Below are positions 43,371-52,526 of a stretch of DNA of 64,000 bases, in pieces. The notes beneath the pieces were generated by a model. That model had not been told where the DNA came from, made no database searches, and saw only the letters and a program-made list of their open reading frames with translations. The stretch lies in assembly GCA_910580225.1 (NCBI GenBank), contig CAJTXE010000003.1:8675-72674 (forward strand), in the 5' to 3' direction. The number at the start of each line of letters is the position of its first letter. Within the stretch, counting starts at the first letter, position 1. Origin of the DNA: an uncultured Acetatifactor sp. (lineage in GTDB: Bacteria > Bacillota > Clostridia > Lachnospirales > Lachnospiraceae). Both the position numbers and the translations under genes were made by a program.

Positions 43371-45041
43371 TCAGTTATTTTTCATTTCATTATATTGTCT
43401 TGTGTACTCATCGATATAATCCTGCAGGCCGATCTGATAACATTCCTCAAGGAAGGCGTCCCAGGTATCCAGAGATCTGGTTCCGTTCACAAATTTAATC
43501 AGTTCCTCGTCCTTGTAGGTATTCAGGTCGTTGAGGCTGGGAATATTTTCTGTCAGGGCCACCTTATCCCATACTATGCCGTTTTCGATACCCGGTTCAA
43601 TGGTGGACTGGTAATCAGACAGGCGTTTCTGGAGCCAGAAATTGTGCATTTCCTGGATACCGTCATCGTCATATTCCGTGGTCTGCACTTCCAGAGGCAC
43701 CGCCAGGGATACCAGGAAATCCCGGGCATAGGTGGGACCGCCCTCAATAAGGACTACGTCCTTGTTCTCTTTTGCGTTTTCCGATTCGGGATTGTACTGC
43801 CAGTATTTTCCTTCCAGGCCATATTGCTCTGTGGTATAATTCTCCCATTCAAAAGACCATTCCACGAATTTCATCACCGCTTCCGGATGTTTGCATTTGC
43901 TGCTGATCATCAGGCCTCTGGTATTTGCCACAGACTTGGTCTGCATCAGGTTTCCGTTGGGACCGATGGTACCCTTTTCGTTGGCACAGTAGATATAAGT
44001 GTACTTGTCTCTGTCAAATCCCGGCACATTTTCCCTGGTGGTAGCTTCCGTGAGAGTCACTCTGGAATACCAGGCCGCAGAAGCAGCCACTGCTCCCTTT
44101 GTGATATTTCCTCTGACGGTATCTACGTCCATGGTGAAGTTTTCCTTATGGATGATGCCATCCTGGTACCACTGATTCAGCTGTTTTAAGAAATCGGTAT
44201 AGCCATCGGCAAGCCACTCCGGTTTCACTTTGCCGTCTGTCTCATCGATCCATTTGCCGTTGCCGCTCTCTACATAGCCTCCCAGGAAGGCGTATTCTGC
44301 ACGGTCCAGGATACCCAGTTCCGATGTGCCTTTTTCCAGCATCAGCGGAATGGTTTCTCCGTTTCCGTAGGGATCCAGTTCCTTAACCTTGTAAAGGTAA
44401 TCGTTGAACTCGTCAAAGGTGGAAGGGATATCCATACCCAGCTGATCCAGCCAGTCGCTTCTGTACATAATGGGATATGGTACCGTATCCGTATTGCGGG
44501 GGATTGCCCAGATTTTTCCCTCGGAGTCCGTCATCTTCTCCCAGGAGCCCCAGGGTTCCCACAGCTTCCAGAGAGCCTGCGCTTCCGGCGCTTCCAGATA
44601 TTCGTTCAAAGGGATGATGATGCCGTCCCGGGCATATTTTCCCCAGTCGTCCTCCCACCAGGCGTCGATCTGGTCGCCGCCCGCAAGAAGGAGATTCAGC
44701 TTTTCTCTTTCTGCTGAGGCATCCGAAGGGGGCATGATTACTTCCACCTTTACCCCTGTCTGCTCCAGAATATAGTCCTGCATTTCCTTGTAAGCTGATT
44801 CGTCGCTTCCCGCTTCCGCACCGGAGACGGAGAAGGCGCCGGAATTGTTATAGATCACAATGGTGGGGACGTCATCACCGGCCGTGCCTGCATCCGTACC
44901 AGAGGTTCCCTGAGATTCCCGGGAGCTTTCGCTCTGCTCTGTTCCCTGTGACTGCGGGGGTGTATCATTTCCGCATCCTGCCAGCAGTGTCATAGTCATT
45001 GCTGCCGCCAATATGGCTGCCATTTCCTGTCTTTTCTTCAT
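43371..45041 (-). CDS. Extracellular sugar-binding lipoprotein, LplA type (module B)
   Basis: Binding lipoprotein of 556 aa with signal peptide and lipobox (TMTLLAGC), a Ser/Gln/Glu/Thr linker, then an LplA-like binding domain. In transcription order it follows the sialidase-like gene by 59 nt and precedes the permeases. The ligand is unknown; a sialylated or related oligosaccharide is suggested only by the neighbours. Confidence 0.92.
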   Translation of the reverse strand: MKKRQEMAAILAAAMTMTLLAGCGNDTPPQSQGTEQSESSRESQGTSGTDAGTAGDDVPTIVIYNNSGAFSVSGAEAGSDESAYKEMQDYILEQTGVKVEVIMPPSDASAEREKLNLLLAGGDQIDAWWEDDWGKYARDGIIIPLNEYLEAPEAQALWKLWEPWGSWEKMTDSEGKIWAIPRNTDTVPYPIMYRSDWLDQLGMDIPSTFDEFNDYLYKVKELDPYGNGETIPLMLEKGTSELGILDRAEYAFLGGYVESGNGKWIDETDGKVKPEWLADGYTDFLKQLNQWYQDGIIHKENFTMDVDTVRGNITKGAVAASAAWYSRVTLTEATTRENVPGFDRDKYTYIYCANEKGTIGPNGNLMQTKSVANTRGLMISSKCKHPEAVMKFVEWSFEWENYTTEQYGLEGKYWQYNPESENAKENKDVVLIEGGPTYARDFLVSLAVPLEVQTTEYDDDGIQEMHNFWLQKRLSDYQSTIEPGIENGIVWDKVALTENIPSLNDLNTYKDEELIKFVNGTRSLDTWDAFLEECYQIGLQDYIDEYTRQYNEMKNN

Positions 45042-45100
45042 ACTGAAATCCTCCTGATTTTAGTTCTGTATCTGATCAACAGAGTGACCGCTGATTTCTT

Positions 45101-46150
45101 TTACATGGATTTTCGATAACGACGGAATACCAGTTCCCGGACAGTTCCGCCCATATCCCGGACGGCCAGGTCGGTGTCCCTTTCATAGAAGACATAAAGT
45201 GTGTCTCCTCTGACGGCAATGTCAGCATATCCGCCCTCCTCATCCACCGTTAAAATCTTCTTCCAGGTCATGCCTTCATCGGCGCTTTCATTTACTGTCA
45301 GGTTGATTCTCTTTTCCGTGTCTGCACAGTTTATGAAATATAGTTTTCCCCCATCCCTATCCATGCAGGCGAAGCACTTGGGATCCGGCAGGCTTTCCTC
45401 CGGCCAGGTCTTCTCCAGGAGAAGGGGAGTCTCCGGGGTGATCCCCAGGATTCGGCAGGGTATTTTTTCCCGGTGCCTGAAATTGAAGAGGAGTTTGCCG
45501 CTGCCAAGTTCTGCAACGGCAGTTTCGTTGGCACAGTCGATATGTTCCGTGAGGAAGCCTGCTTTCCAGGTCTTTCCGTGGTCTTCGCTGTATATGCAGC
45601 CGGCTCTGGAGGGGGCATGCCTTTTGATTCTGCCCGATGCCTCCTGGTCCAGACGGATTTCGCCGTCTGCAAGCCAGATGGGTACCACCAATTTTCCCGT
45701 ACTGGTGGAGATGCCGTGTCCTGGGCCGGAAGCGCTTACATTCCATTTATAAGGAAAACTTCTGTAGGTTTCGGTAATTTCCACAGGTTTGCTGAAGCTG
45801 ATGCCGTCATCATCACTGCAGCAGTGCCAGACCTGTTCATAATCCCGATGGAAAATCAGGTGGACTCTGTCTCCGTCCACAATTAACACCGGATTGTTCC
45901 AGGTAATCCTGCGCTCCTCTGTTCCCCTGGTCTGTTCGTGAGGATACACTGGTTCGCTGAAAGTCTCTCCGCCGTCTGTGCTGCGGCGGATGGTAACCCA
46001 CATATCTGCCCAATCATCCCGGTGGGCGCCTCTGGCTTCATAAACCAATAAAATGGTTCCTTTACCTGTGACTACCATACCGGGAATCCGGTATTCATGC
46101 CAGATGCCTTGTCCCAGTTTTTCGATTATTTTTTCTCTTTCCAACGTCAA
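45101..46150 (-). CDS. Sialidase-like (GH33/BNR) protein, cytoplasmic
   Basis: A 349-aa beta-propeller. It has the RIP motif (YRIPGMV, 20-26), the sialidase-like stretch VYEARGAHRDDWADMWVTI and Asp-boxes STDGGETF (57-64), SEDHGKTW and SADEGMTW. These fit GH33 exo-sialidases or close relatives. There is no signal peptide, so it probably acts inside the cell on imported oligosaccharides, unlike most secreted gut sialidases. It overlaps the lyase gene by 4 nt. Full catalytic competence (Arg triad, Tyr/Glu pair) was not verified. Confidence 0.75.
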   Translation of the reverse strand: MTLEREKIIEKLGQGIWHEYRIPGMVVTGKGTILLVYEARGAHRDDWADMWVTIRRSTDGGETFSEPVYPHEQTRGTEERRITWNNPVLIVDGDRVHLIFHRDYEQVWHCCSDDDGISFSKPVEITETYRSFPYKWNVSASGPGHGISTSTGKLVVPIWLADGEIRLDQEASGRIKRHAPSRAGCIYSEDHGKTWKAGFLTEHIDCANETAVAELGSGKLLFNFRHREKIPCRILGITPETPLLLEKTWPEESLPDPKCFACMDRDGGKLYFINCADTEKRINLTVNESADEGMTWKKILTVDEEGGYADIAVRGDTLYVFYERDTDLAVRDMGGTVRELVFRRYRKSM

Positions 46151-47016
46151 TCCATATCACCTATCCCATCTAAAATGTGTTTCTCTTCCTCCGTAAGGGG
46201 ACGGAAGGGAGGTCGACAGTTTCCGCATTGAATTCCCTTTTTGCCCAGAAGATATTTTTCTGCTGCGATAATATTTTTGATTCGGAGCATTTCGCTGATT
46301 ATTTTGTTTGCTTCATGCTGAAACTTTTCCGCTTCCCGGAACTGTTCCTGCCGGTAGGCGTTCCAGATTTTTCTGAACAGTTTCAGGGTAAAGTTGTAGG
46401 TGCTGCCGATAGCGCCGTCTACTCCCACGGGAAGGGCATAGAGCAGGGATTCGTCCTTCCCGAACATAATTTTGAGTTGGGGGAATTTCCTTCGAATCCG
46501 TTCCAGTTCGTACAGATTCAGATCCGTGTATTTCAGCCCCTCCACCCGACTGTTTCCCATAATACTGGCCATGTTGTCCGCATTGATGGACACACCGGAG
46601 AACTGGGGGATATTGTAAATCACCACCGGCAGGTCTGTTGCGTTCGAAATGCATTCATAGTAACCTGCAATTTCATCCGTCTGGAAATTGTAGTAAAAAG
46701 GCGGGACGCTGGAAACCGCGGAGGCACCTGCCCTTTGGGCTTCTCTTGCCAGATTCGCTGCCTGGGAGGCGCCGATTTTCCCGATGTGGGCAATGACAGG
46801 CACTTTTCCGTTTACGGTTTCTGCCACTGCGGCTGTCACTAGAGTACGTTCCTCGTCTGTCAACAGAAAACATTCCCCGGTGCTGCCCGTGACGTAGAAC
46901 CCATCTGCCCCCTCCTCCAGAAGCAGTTCCACCAGTTTTTTTAATTCCGTGTAATTTACGTCTCCGTTTCGGTCAAAAGGCGTAACGATTGCAGGGATAA
47001 TACCATCCAATTTCAT
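46147..47016 (-). CDS. N-acetylneuraminate lyase-like aldolase (DapA/NanA superfamily)
   Basis: A 289-aa class I aldolase. Schiff-base Lys162 (GLKYTDLN), Tyr134 (VVIYNIPQF) and the GSTGE motif (44-48) with following CFLLTDEER are as in N-acetylneuraminate lyases, which split sialic acid to N-acetylmannosamine and pyruvate. The adjacent sialidase-like gene supports this. No NanE or NanK gene is in the window, so later steps would be encoded elsewhere. A dihydrodipicolinate synthase or another 2-keto-sugar aldolase is the alternative. Confidence 0.82.
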   Translation of the reverse strand: MKLDGIIPAIVTPFDRNGDVNYTELKKLVELLLEEGADGFYVTGSTGECFLLTDEERTLVTAAVAETVNGKVPVIAHIGKIGASQAANLAREAQRAGASAVSSVPPFYYNFQTDEIAGYYECISNATDLPVVIYNIPQFSGVSINADNMASIMGNSRVEGLKYTDLNLYELERIRRKFPQLKIMFGKDESLLYALPVGVDGAIGSTYNFTLKLFRKIWNAYRQEQFREAEKFQHEANKIISEMLRIKNIIAAEKYLLGKKGIQCGNCRPPFRPLTEEEKHILDGIGDMD

Positions 47017-47043
47017 AAATGTTCTCTCTTTCTTTTTAGATTG

Positions 47044-48108
47044 TCAGTTTTTATCTCGTCCCGTACTGCTTTTCCGGATTACAAGCCTGGGATTTAGCAC
47101 CTTGAAGTCGTTGAAATCCTCCTCTATTCCGGCTCCCCGGATGATTCCCATCAGCATTGTTATCGCCTCCCTTCCCATTTTATTGCCCTCGGCCGATACG
47201 GAGGAAAGAGGGACTGACAGCATATTACAGAGGCTGCTGTCATTGTATCCCACAATCCGCACATCCCTTCCCGGGCGGAGTCCTTTTTCTTCCAGCATGG
47301 TATACAGCACGGCTGCTGTGGTGTCGTCGAAGCACAGTACCCCGTCGGGATGTTCTCTGGTTCCGAACAGGTTTCTGATTCTGGATTTCAGCTCGCAGTC
47401 GTCATAGTTGCCGAAGATTACCTGGTCCTTCTGCGCTGCTGTGGAGCTGTCATAGATCGCCGTTTCAAATCCATGGTAGCGCTCTATGGCTGTGGAATAT
47501 TTCCTTTCCGAAATGTAGGAAAGTTTTCGGCAGCCCTCGTCGATCAGGTGTTTTGTAGCGATATAGGCGCCGTAACTATTGTTGGTTCCGATAAAGGGAA
47601 CGTCCAATCCGTCGATGCTCCGGTTGCATATCACAAAGGGAATTCCCTTCTTTTTCAGCTGCGAAAATGTATTATAGCTTAATTCCGAGTTGATAATGGG
47701 AATGATGATACAACCGTCCGCCTGGATGTCAATGATTCGGAGGATATTGGAATGTTGTCTCTCTGGAAAATTTTCGCTGCTGGAGAGAACCACATTGATA
47801 TTGTTCGTGGAGGCGTATTGTTCAATGCCGGAGATGAATTTGGGGTAGGTGTCTCCTGTGATGGAAGGAAGAATTACCCCAATATTAAGCACCTTCTGTA
47901 CGCTTCTGCCGGAAACATAAGTGCCGCTGCCCTTTACGGAGTACAGGTAGCCCTCTTCCTCCAGTTCCGCGATAGCTTTGTCAATGGTATTTCGTGCAAC
48001 TTCATATTTCCTGCTCAAAAAATTGCGGGATGGCACTCTGCCGCCCACTTTCATCCCAAGAACGGTTTTTCTGATCGTTTCCTTTACTTCCTGATATCTC
48101 AGTGCCAT
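47044..48108 (-). CDS. GntR-LacI chimeric transcriptional regulator
   Basis: A 354-aa regulator: N-terminal GntR winged helix (about 1-70; SRNFLSRKYEVARNTIDKAI) joined to a LacI/GalR-type sugar-binding domain (about 75-350), the AraR-like architecture. First gene of module B in transcription order, 27 nt before the lyase gene, so it likely autoregulates the operon and may also control the divergent GH31 gene. The effector is unknown. Confidence 0.9.
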   Translation of the reverse strand: MALRYQEVKETIRKTVLGMKVGGRVPSRNFLSRKYEVARNTIDKAIAELEEEGYLYSVKGSGTYVSGRSVQKVLNIGVILPSITGDTYPKFISGIEQYASTNNINVVLSSSENFPERQHSNILRIIDIQADGCIIIPIINSELSYNTFSQLKKKGIPFVICNRSIDGLDVPFIGTNNSYGAYIATKHLIDEGCRKLSYISERKYSTAIERYHGFETAIYDSSTAAQKDQVIFGNYDDCELKSRIRNLFGTREHPDGVLCFDDTTAAVLYTMLEEKGLRPGRDVRIVGYNDSSLCNMLSVPLSSVSAEGNKMGREAITMLMGIIRGAGIEEDFNDFKVLNPRLVIRKSSTGRDKN

Positions 48109-48522
48109 CGTTTTGACTCACTCTCTCAATAAATGTTTTCATTATGCATATCGTATATTTTGTGCAATTTAAAGGTTCTTTTTTTGGAAGTTTTTGAATA
48201 TAATGCCATTTTAATCAAAAAGATTTATTTGTCAATATGGTTGAAATTTATTGGTCAGCTTCTTGTATTTTATATGCCTATCTAAAAGTTGTTGCCTATT
48301 TTTGAGCAGATTTTCCCGGTTAAATTTCCCAATATCAGTACCTGTACCGTGAAGATTTCCCTGAAAGGAATTGTCAATACATAGAAAGTGGAATATAATA
48401 AAACTATATTTTGGACAGGATATCAGGAATACCATTGACTTGGGAGGCGGCGTGTGCGGATATCACCAAGTCAGGCCAGGGCTGTCTCACAGCAGACACG
48501 GATTCGGAAAGGGAGGATGGGC
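48109..48522. other. Divergent intergenic region of GntR-LacI and GH31 genes
   Basis: About 410 AT-rich nt with no supported gene. It holds the + strand promoter at 48371-48399. Near the regulator gene start a run atgcatatcgtatattttg (about 48144-48162) is partly palindromic and could contain an operator, but I cannot define one. Confidence 0.6.
48371..48399 (+). promoter_or_regulatory. Sigma-A promoter of GH31 gene
   Basis: TTGTCA - 17 nt - TATAAT, a near-consensus pair, 124 nt before the GH31 start codon. Confidence 0.75.
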
Positions 48523-50472
48523 ATGAGATATGAGATAAAGGACAATGCAGTTTATTTTACCAGAGCAGGGGAATGGGGAAAGGTGTCTGCCTGCGGCAGA
48601 AGCGCGGTCCGCTTCCAGGCCTCGCCTTCAGGTCCGGTGCAGGAGCGGGACTGGACATTGATGCCGGAGGTGGTTCCTGCCAGGGCATGGCTGGAAGGGG
48701 ACAGGGCGTTTTTGGAAACCGGGGACCTGAGAACGGTATTGAACGGTGACGGAAGAGCAGAATATTTTTATAAAAACGATAAAATATTATCGGAAAAATG
48801 TGAGTTGACATTTGGAACGGGGATCCGGAATTACCGCAGCAAAGGAAGCGGTCTGTGGGCAGGGCGGGTGACTTTTGAAGCCGTGGAGGGAGAGCGCTTT
48901 TACGGTCTGGGGCATGAGGCCACAGGATGCTTTGACTTAAAAGGATGTACGATTGATCTGCGTCATGTGAATGCAAAATGTACCATGCCTTTTGTGTATT
49001 CTTCTCTGGGGTATGGTTTTCTGTGGAATATGCCGTCTACCGGAACCTGTGAACTGGCCTGTAACCGGACCCGGTGGACCAGCGACTGCATGCGGCAGAT
49101 GGATTATGCGGTAATGGGCGGAGGGCCGGCGGAGGTGTCCGGGACATTGGCTGATCTCACCGGGCATGCACCCATGATGCCTGACTGGGCAATGGGCTTC
49201 TGGCAGTGCAGGCTGCGGTATGAAAGCCAGGAGGAGGTTCTGCGTGTGGCAAGGCGGTACCGGGAACTGGGGATTCCGCTTGACGTGATTGTGATAGATT
49301 ATTTCCATTGGACAGAACAGGGAGATTACAGGTTTGATCCGGTGTACTGGCCTGATCCCAAAGCCATGACAGAGGAGCTTCATGCCATGGGTGTAAAGCT
49401 GATGGTGTCCATGTGGCCCACCATGAACGAAAAGAGCGAAAATTACGGGGAAATGCTGGAGCGGAATATGCTGATCAGAACTGCCAGGGGCTCTAATCGG
49501 GTATTTGACTTTTATGGTCCCCAGGCAGAGATCGATCCCACAAATCCGGAAACAAGAGCTTTTGTCTGGTCAAAGCTTAAGGAAAACTACATTGATCAAG
49601 GCGTGGACTGCCTTTGGTTTGACGAGGCAGAACCTGAGATTCATCCGGAACATTTTGATAATCTGGTGCTTTCTCTGGGAAATGGCGATGAAGTTGGGCT
49701 TCTGTATCCTTACTACTATGCCAAACTGGTGTACGACGGGATGAAGGCAGACGGCCGTGAGGACATCCTTACACTGTCCCGATGTGCTTATCCCGGAGCC
49801 CAGCGTTTCGGCACATTGGTATGGTCCGGGGACATTCCTTCCACTTTTGAGAGCCTGGCAGATCAGGTGAAATCCGGACTCAATATGGCCATGTGCGGCA
49901 TTCCATGGTGGACCACGGATATAGGCGGATTTTATGGAGGCCGGACGGAGACGGCGTATTTCAGAGAGCTGATTGTCCGGTGGTTTCAGTACGGCCTGTT
50001 TTGTCCGGTGATGCGTCTTCACGGCAGCAGGGAAGGCCGGGACAACACGAAATCCATCATAGAGCCTTCCGGCGGTGACAATGAACTTTGGAGCTTTGGG
50101 GAGGAGAACTTTGAGATATTGAAAGAACTGGTGCTTTTGCGGGAGCGGCTGAAACCTTACATCCGGAAGCATATGGAGATCGCTTCCCGGAAGGGGATTC
50201 CTGTCATGCGGCCCATGTTTTTTGATTATCCCGGAGATGAACAGTGTTATGGACTGGGAGAGCAGTATCTGTTTGGGGATGATATTTTATTTGCACCTGT
50301 AGTCAGGCAGGGACAGCGGGTTAAGGAGGTCTATCTGCCGAAAGGAAACTGGATTCTCACAAAAGACCGAAGTGTTTATCAGGGACCTATGTGGACAGAA
50401 GTATCTGTAAGGTTGGAAGAATTTGCGGCCTTTGTCAGGGAAGGCTGTGAGGAATGTCCCTTACTGCAGTGA
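48523..50472 (+). CDS. GH31 family alpha-glycosidase
   Basis: A 649-aa cytoplasmic enzyme of GH31 (alpha-glucosidase, alpha-xylosidase and relatives). Nucleophile Asp367 lies in LWFDEAEPE; the likely acid/base Asp437 lies in WSGDIPSTFESL. The N-terminal beta domain and C-terminal beta domains are present. ATG 48523 is preferred because GGGAGG is 6 nt upstream; an in-frame ATG at 48517 has no spacing and a farther one at 48454 has no RBS. It diverges from the GntR-LacI regulator. Substrate not predicted beyond the family. Confidence 0.88.
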   Translation: MRYEIKDNAVYFTRAGEWGKVSACGRSAVRFQASPSGPVQERDWTLMPEVVPARAWLEGDRAFLETGDLRTVLNGDGRAEYFYKNDKILSEKCELTFGTGIRNYRSKGSGLWAGRVTFEAVEGERFYGLGHEATGCFDLKGCTIDLRHVNAKCTMPFVYSSLGYGFLWNMPSTGTCELACNRTRWTSDCMRQMDYAVMGGGPAEVSGTLADLTGHAPMMPDWAMGFWQCRLRYESQEEVLRVARRYRELGIPLDVIVIDYFHWTEQGDYRFDPVYWPDPKAMTEELHAMGVKLMVSMWPTMNEKSENYGEMLERNMLIRTARGSNRVFDFYGPQAEIDPTNPETRAFVWSKLKENYIDQGVDCLWFDEAEPEIHPEHFDNLVLSLGNGDEVGLLYPYYYAKLVYDGMKADGREDILTLSRCAYPGAQRFGTLVWSGDIPSTFESLADQVKSGLNMAMCGIPWWTTDIGGFYGGRTETAYFRELIVRWFQYGLFCPVMRLHGSREGRDNTKSIIEPSGGDNELWSFGEENFEILKELVLLRERLKPYIRKHMEIASRKGIPVMRPMFFDYPGDEQCYGLGEQYLFGDDILFAPVVRQGQRVKEVYLPKGNWILTKDRSVYQGPMWTEVSVRLEEFAAFVREGCEECPLLQ

Positions 50473-50776
50473 GGACAGTGAAAACAATGGATATACGAAA
50501 ACAGGAGGCGGACAAGCTGATGTTTTTTCCGATGCAGATCAACGGGAAGATTTCCGCTCCGGTCAGAGAGGCAGTTCCCCGGCATCTGGTGTGCAAACGG
50601 TGGGACAGCCCTGTGTGGTACTGATATCGTTTTGATTTACGCATTTTTTGTAGCAAAAATGATGCAATAGTGGGTTATACTGACAACACATGTATGTAAG
50701 ACAGTTTATATTTATTTTACATACAGAACTTTTTTGGAACAATGGAATGCTTTCATTTGTAGGAAAGGAGAGACCG
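50473..50776. other. Spacer between GH31 gene and the four-gene signalling operon
   Basis: No solid gene in 304 nt. A 36-codon frame (ATG 50520, AGGAGG 9 nt upstream) reads MFFPMQINGKISAPVREAVP and more; it may be a leftover of a deleted gene. An inverted repeat TGTATGTAA (50691-50699) / TTACATACA (50717-50725), followed at 50729 by a T-run, could be an operator or leader hairpin. A TATACT box at about 50677 is a possible -10. Confidence 0.4.
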
Positions 50777-51874
50777 GTGAGAAAAAAGTGGATGTCAATT
50801 TTAAGTTTGCTCTGCATTTGTTTTATGACATTACCGTCAGAAAAGGCTTTGGCACAGAATGAAGCCGTGGGGCTGCTGATTCAGAAGTACAATGGATATC
50901 AGGAGAGTTTTGCTTCCATTGAGAAGGTGGAAGATATAGAGGGAAGCGGATTTGCTGAGATTGAGGACCAGAGTTTTCCGGTGCTTTTGGAAAGCTTCGG
51001 GGAGGAAGAAGTGGTTTTCAGGCCCCTGATGCATGAGGAGTACCATCGTCTGGCGGTTTTGATTACCGACAGCAGTGGGAAGGTTCTTTATAAGACAGAC
51101 CAGCTGGAGACCAATTACAGGTATCTGGACCAACTGGAACAGCCCACCAGAGAACTGACAGCAGTGTCCTTTCAGGACCTGAATCATGACGGGCAGACAG
51201 ATATTGTACTGATTACCCGTTGTGAAAATGACACGGGTGATTATGCAGGATGGACCTACAAGGTGGGAGATGTGCTGTTTCAGAGGGATGGGCAGTTTTA
51301 CCGGGATTGGCGGATTTCTGACAAGATTAATCGTTTCAGCATGAACAAAAGTGCTGATTTCATTGTTTCCTATGTCCGGGACGGAAATTCCACGGAAATC
51401 CTGTATACCGCTACCACCTTGGAAGAATTGCAGGATAACGGATTTCGGATCATTGAGGAGCAGTGTTATTCCCGTTCCTTTGAAAAGCAGGGAGAGCTCC
51501 TGGTGGTGCCGGGCATCATCCGGATGGCGGAATATGATGTGTTTATGATTTACCTGGTGAATGAGCAGGGGGATATCGTGTGGAGTTTTCAGCCCATGAA
51601 GGACTATGACAATCTCTATGCCCTGAAAGGAATGACCTGCAGGGACATGGATGGGGACGGCATGAAGGATATCGTGGTGCTTGCCAGATACAGTTATGCA
51701 GGGCCGGACGGGGAGCTGCTTATTGACACGAAATGTGATATTTATTATCAGCGAGTAGACGGCTTTGAGGAAGACACGGAATTCGGCAAAAGTTATCAGT
51801 GCACGGAGAAAGATACCATGGCAGGACTGGTGAAGATCATCAGGGAATATTGGGGGTGGCCGAAAGCGGAATGA
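50777..51874 (+). CDS. Exported protein with FG-GAP/EF-hand-like repeats
   Basis: A 365-aa protein with a signal peptide (RKKWMSILSLLCICFMTLPS, cleavage after AxA in KALA-Q). GTG 50777 is chosen because AGGAGAG precedes it and the signal peptide begins there. Calcium-loop-like motifs DLNHDGQTDIVLI and DMDGDGMKDIVVL are of the FG-GAP/VCBS or dockerin-loop kind. No named family is recognised. Its stop overlaps the response-regulator ATG (ATGA), so it belongs to the two-component operon and may be its extracellular sensing partner (inference). Confidence 0.7.
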   Translation: MRKKWMSILSLLCICFMTLPSEKALAQNEAVGLLIQKYNGYQESFASIEKVEDIEGSGFAEIEDQSFPVLLESFGEEEVVFRPLMHEEYHRLAVLITDSSGKVLYKTDQLETNYRYLDQLEQPTRELTAVSFQDLNHDGQTDIVLITRCENDTGDYAGWTYKVGDVLFQRDGQFYRDWRISDKINRFSMNKSADFIVSYVRDGNSTEILYTATTLEELQDNGFRIIEEQCYSRSFEKQGELLVVPGIIRMAEYDVFMIYLVNEQGDIVWSFQPMKDYDNLYALKGMTCRDMDGDGMKDIVVLARYSYAGPDGELLIDTKCDIYYQRVDGFEEDTEFGKSYQCTEKDTMAGLVKIIREYWGWPKAE

Positions 51875-52524
51875 TTAAGATACTGATTGTGGATGATGAA
51901 AAGCCGATATGCGACTTGATAGACATTAATCTCTCGGCGGCGGGGTACCAGTGTAAAACGGTACAGGACGGCCTGGAGGCAATTGACATGATCGAAGCGG
52001 AGAACTTCGATCTGATTCTGCTGGATATCATGCTTCCGGGAGCAGACGGATTTGATATCATGGAATACATCAGGCCTTTGAAAGTGCCGGTCATTTTTAT
52101 CACGGCAAAGCATGAGGTAAAGGACAGAGTCAAGGGGCTGAAGCTTGGCGCTGAGGATTATCTGGTGAAGCCGTTTGATGTGGTGGAACTGGTGGCTCGG
52201 GTGGAGGTGGTGCTGCGCAGATACAACAAGACTGAGAGCACCCTGACAGCTGGGGATGTGGTGGTTGACACGGAGGCCAGAAAGGTGACGAAGGCAGGGA
52301 AGCCCATTGTGCTTACCAATAAGGAGTACGGTCTTTTGGTACTGTTTATCAGCAACAAAAATATAGCGTTATTCCGAGAAAATCTATACGAAAAAGTATG
52401 GGGCGATGAATATCTGGCAGACAGCCGCACTTTGGACCTTCATGTTCAGAGGCTGCGGAGGAAAATGGGCTGGGAGGAAAATCTGGTGGCAGTGTACAAG
52501 ATAGGCTACCGGCTTGAAATCTGA
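51871..52524 (+). CDS. OmpR-family response regulator
   Basis: A 217-aa regulator: receiver domain with Asp52 (LLDIMLPGADG), DD pair near the N-terminus and Lys of YLVKPFD, then an OmpR/PhoB winged helix (SRTLDLHVQRLRRKMGW). The start at 51871 overlaps the preceding stop; an earlier in-frame ATG inside that gene is ignored. Histidine kinase gene begins 2 nt after the stop. Confidence 0.95.
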   Translation: MIKILIVDDEKPICDLIDINLSAAGYQCKTVQDGLEAIDMIEAENFDLILLDIMLPGADGFDIMEYIRPLKVPVIFITAKHEVKDRVKGLKLGAEDYLVKPFDVVELVARVEVVLRRYNKTESTLTAGDVVVDTEARKVTKAGKPIVLTNKEYGLLVLFISNKNIALFRENLYEKVWGDEYLADSRTLDLHVQRLRRKMGWEENLVAVYKIGYRLEI

Positions 52525-52526
52525 CG

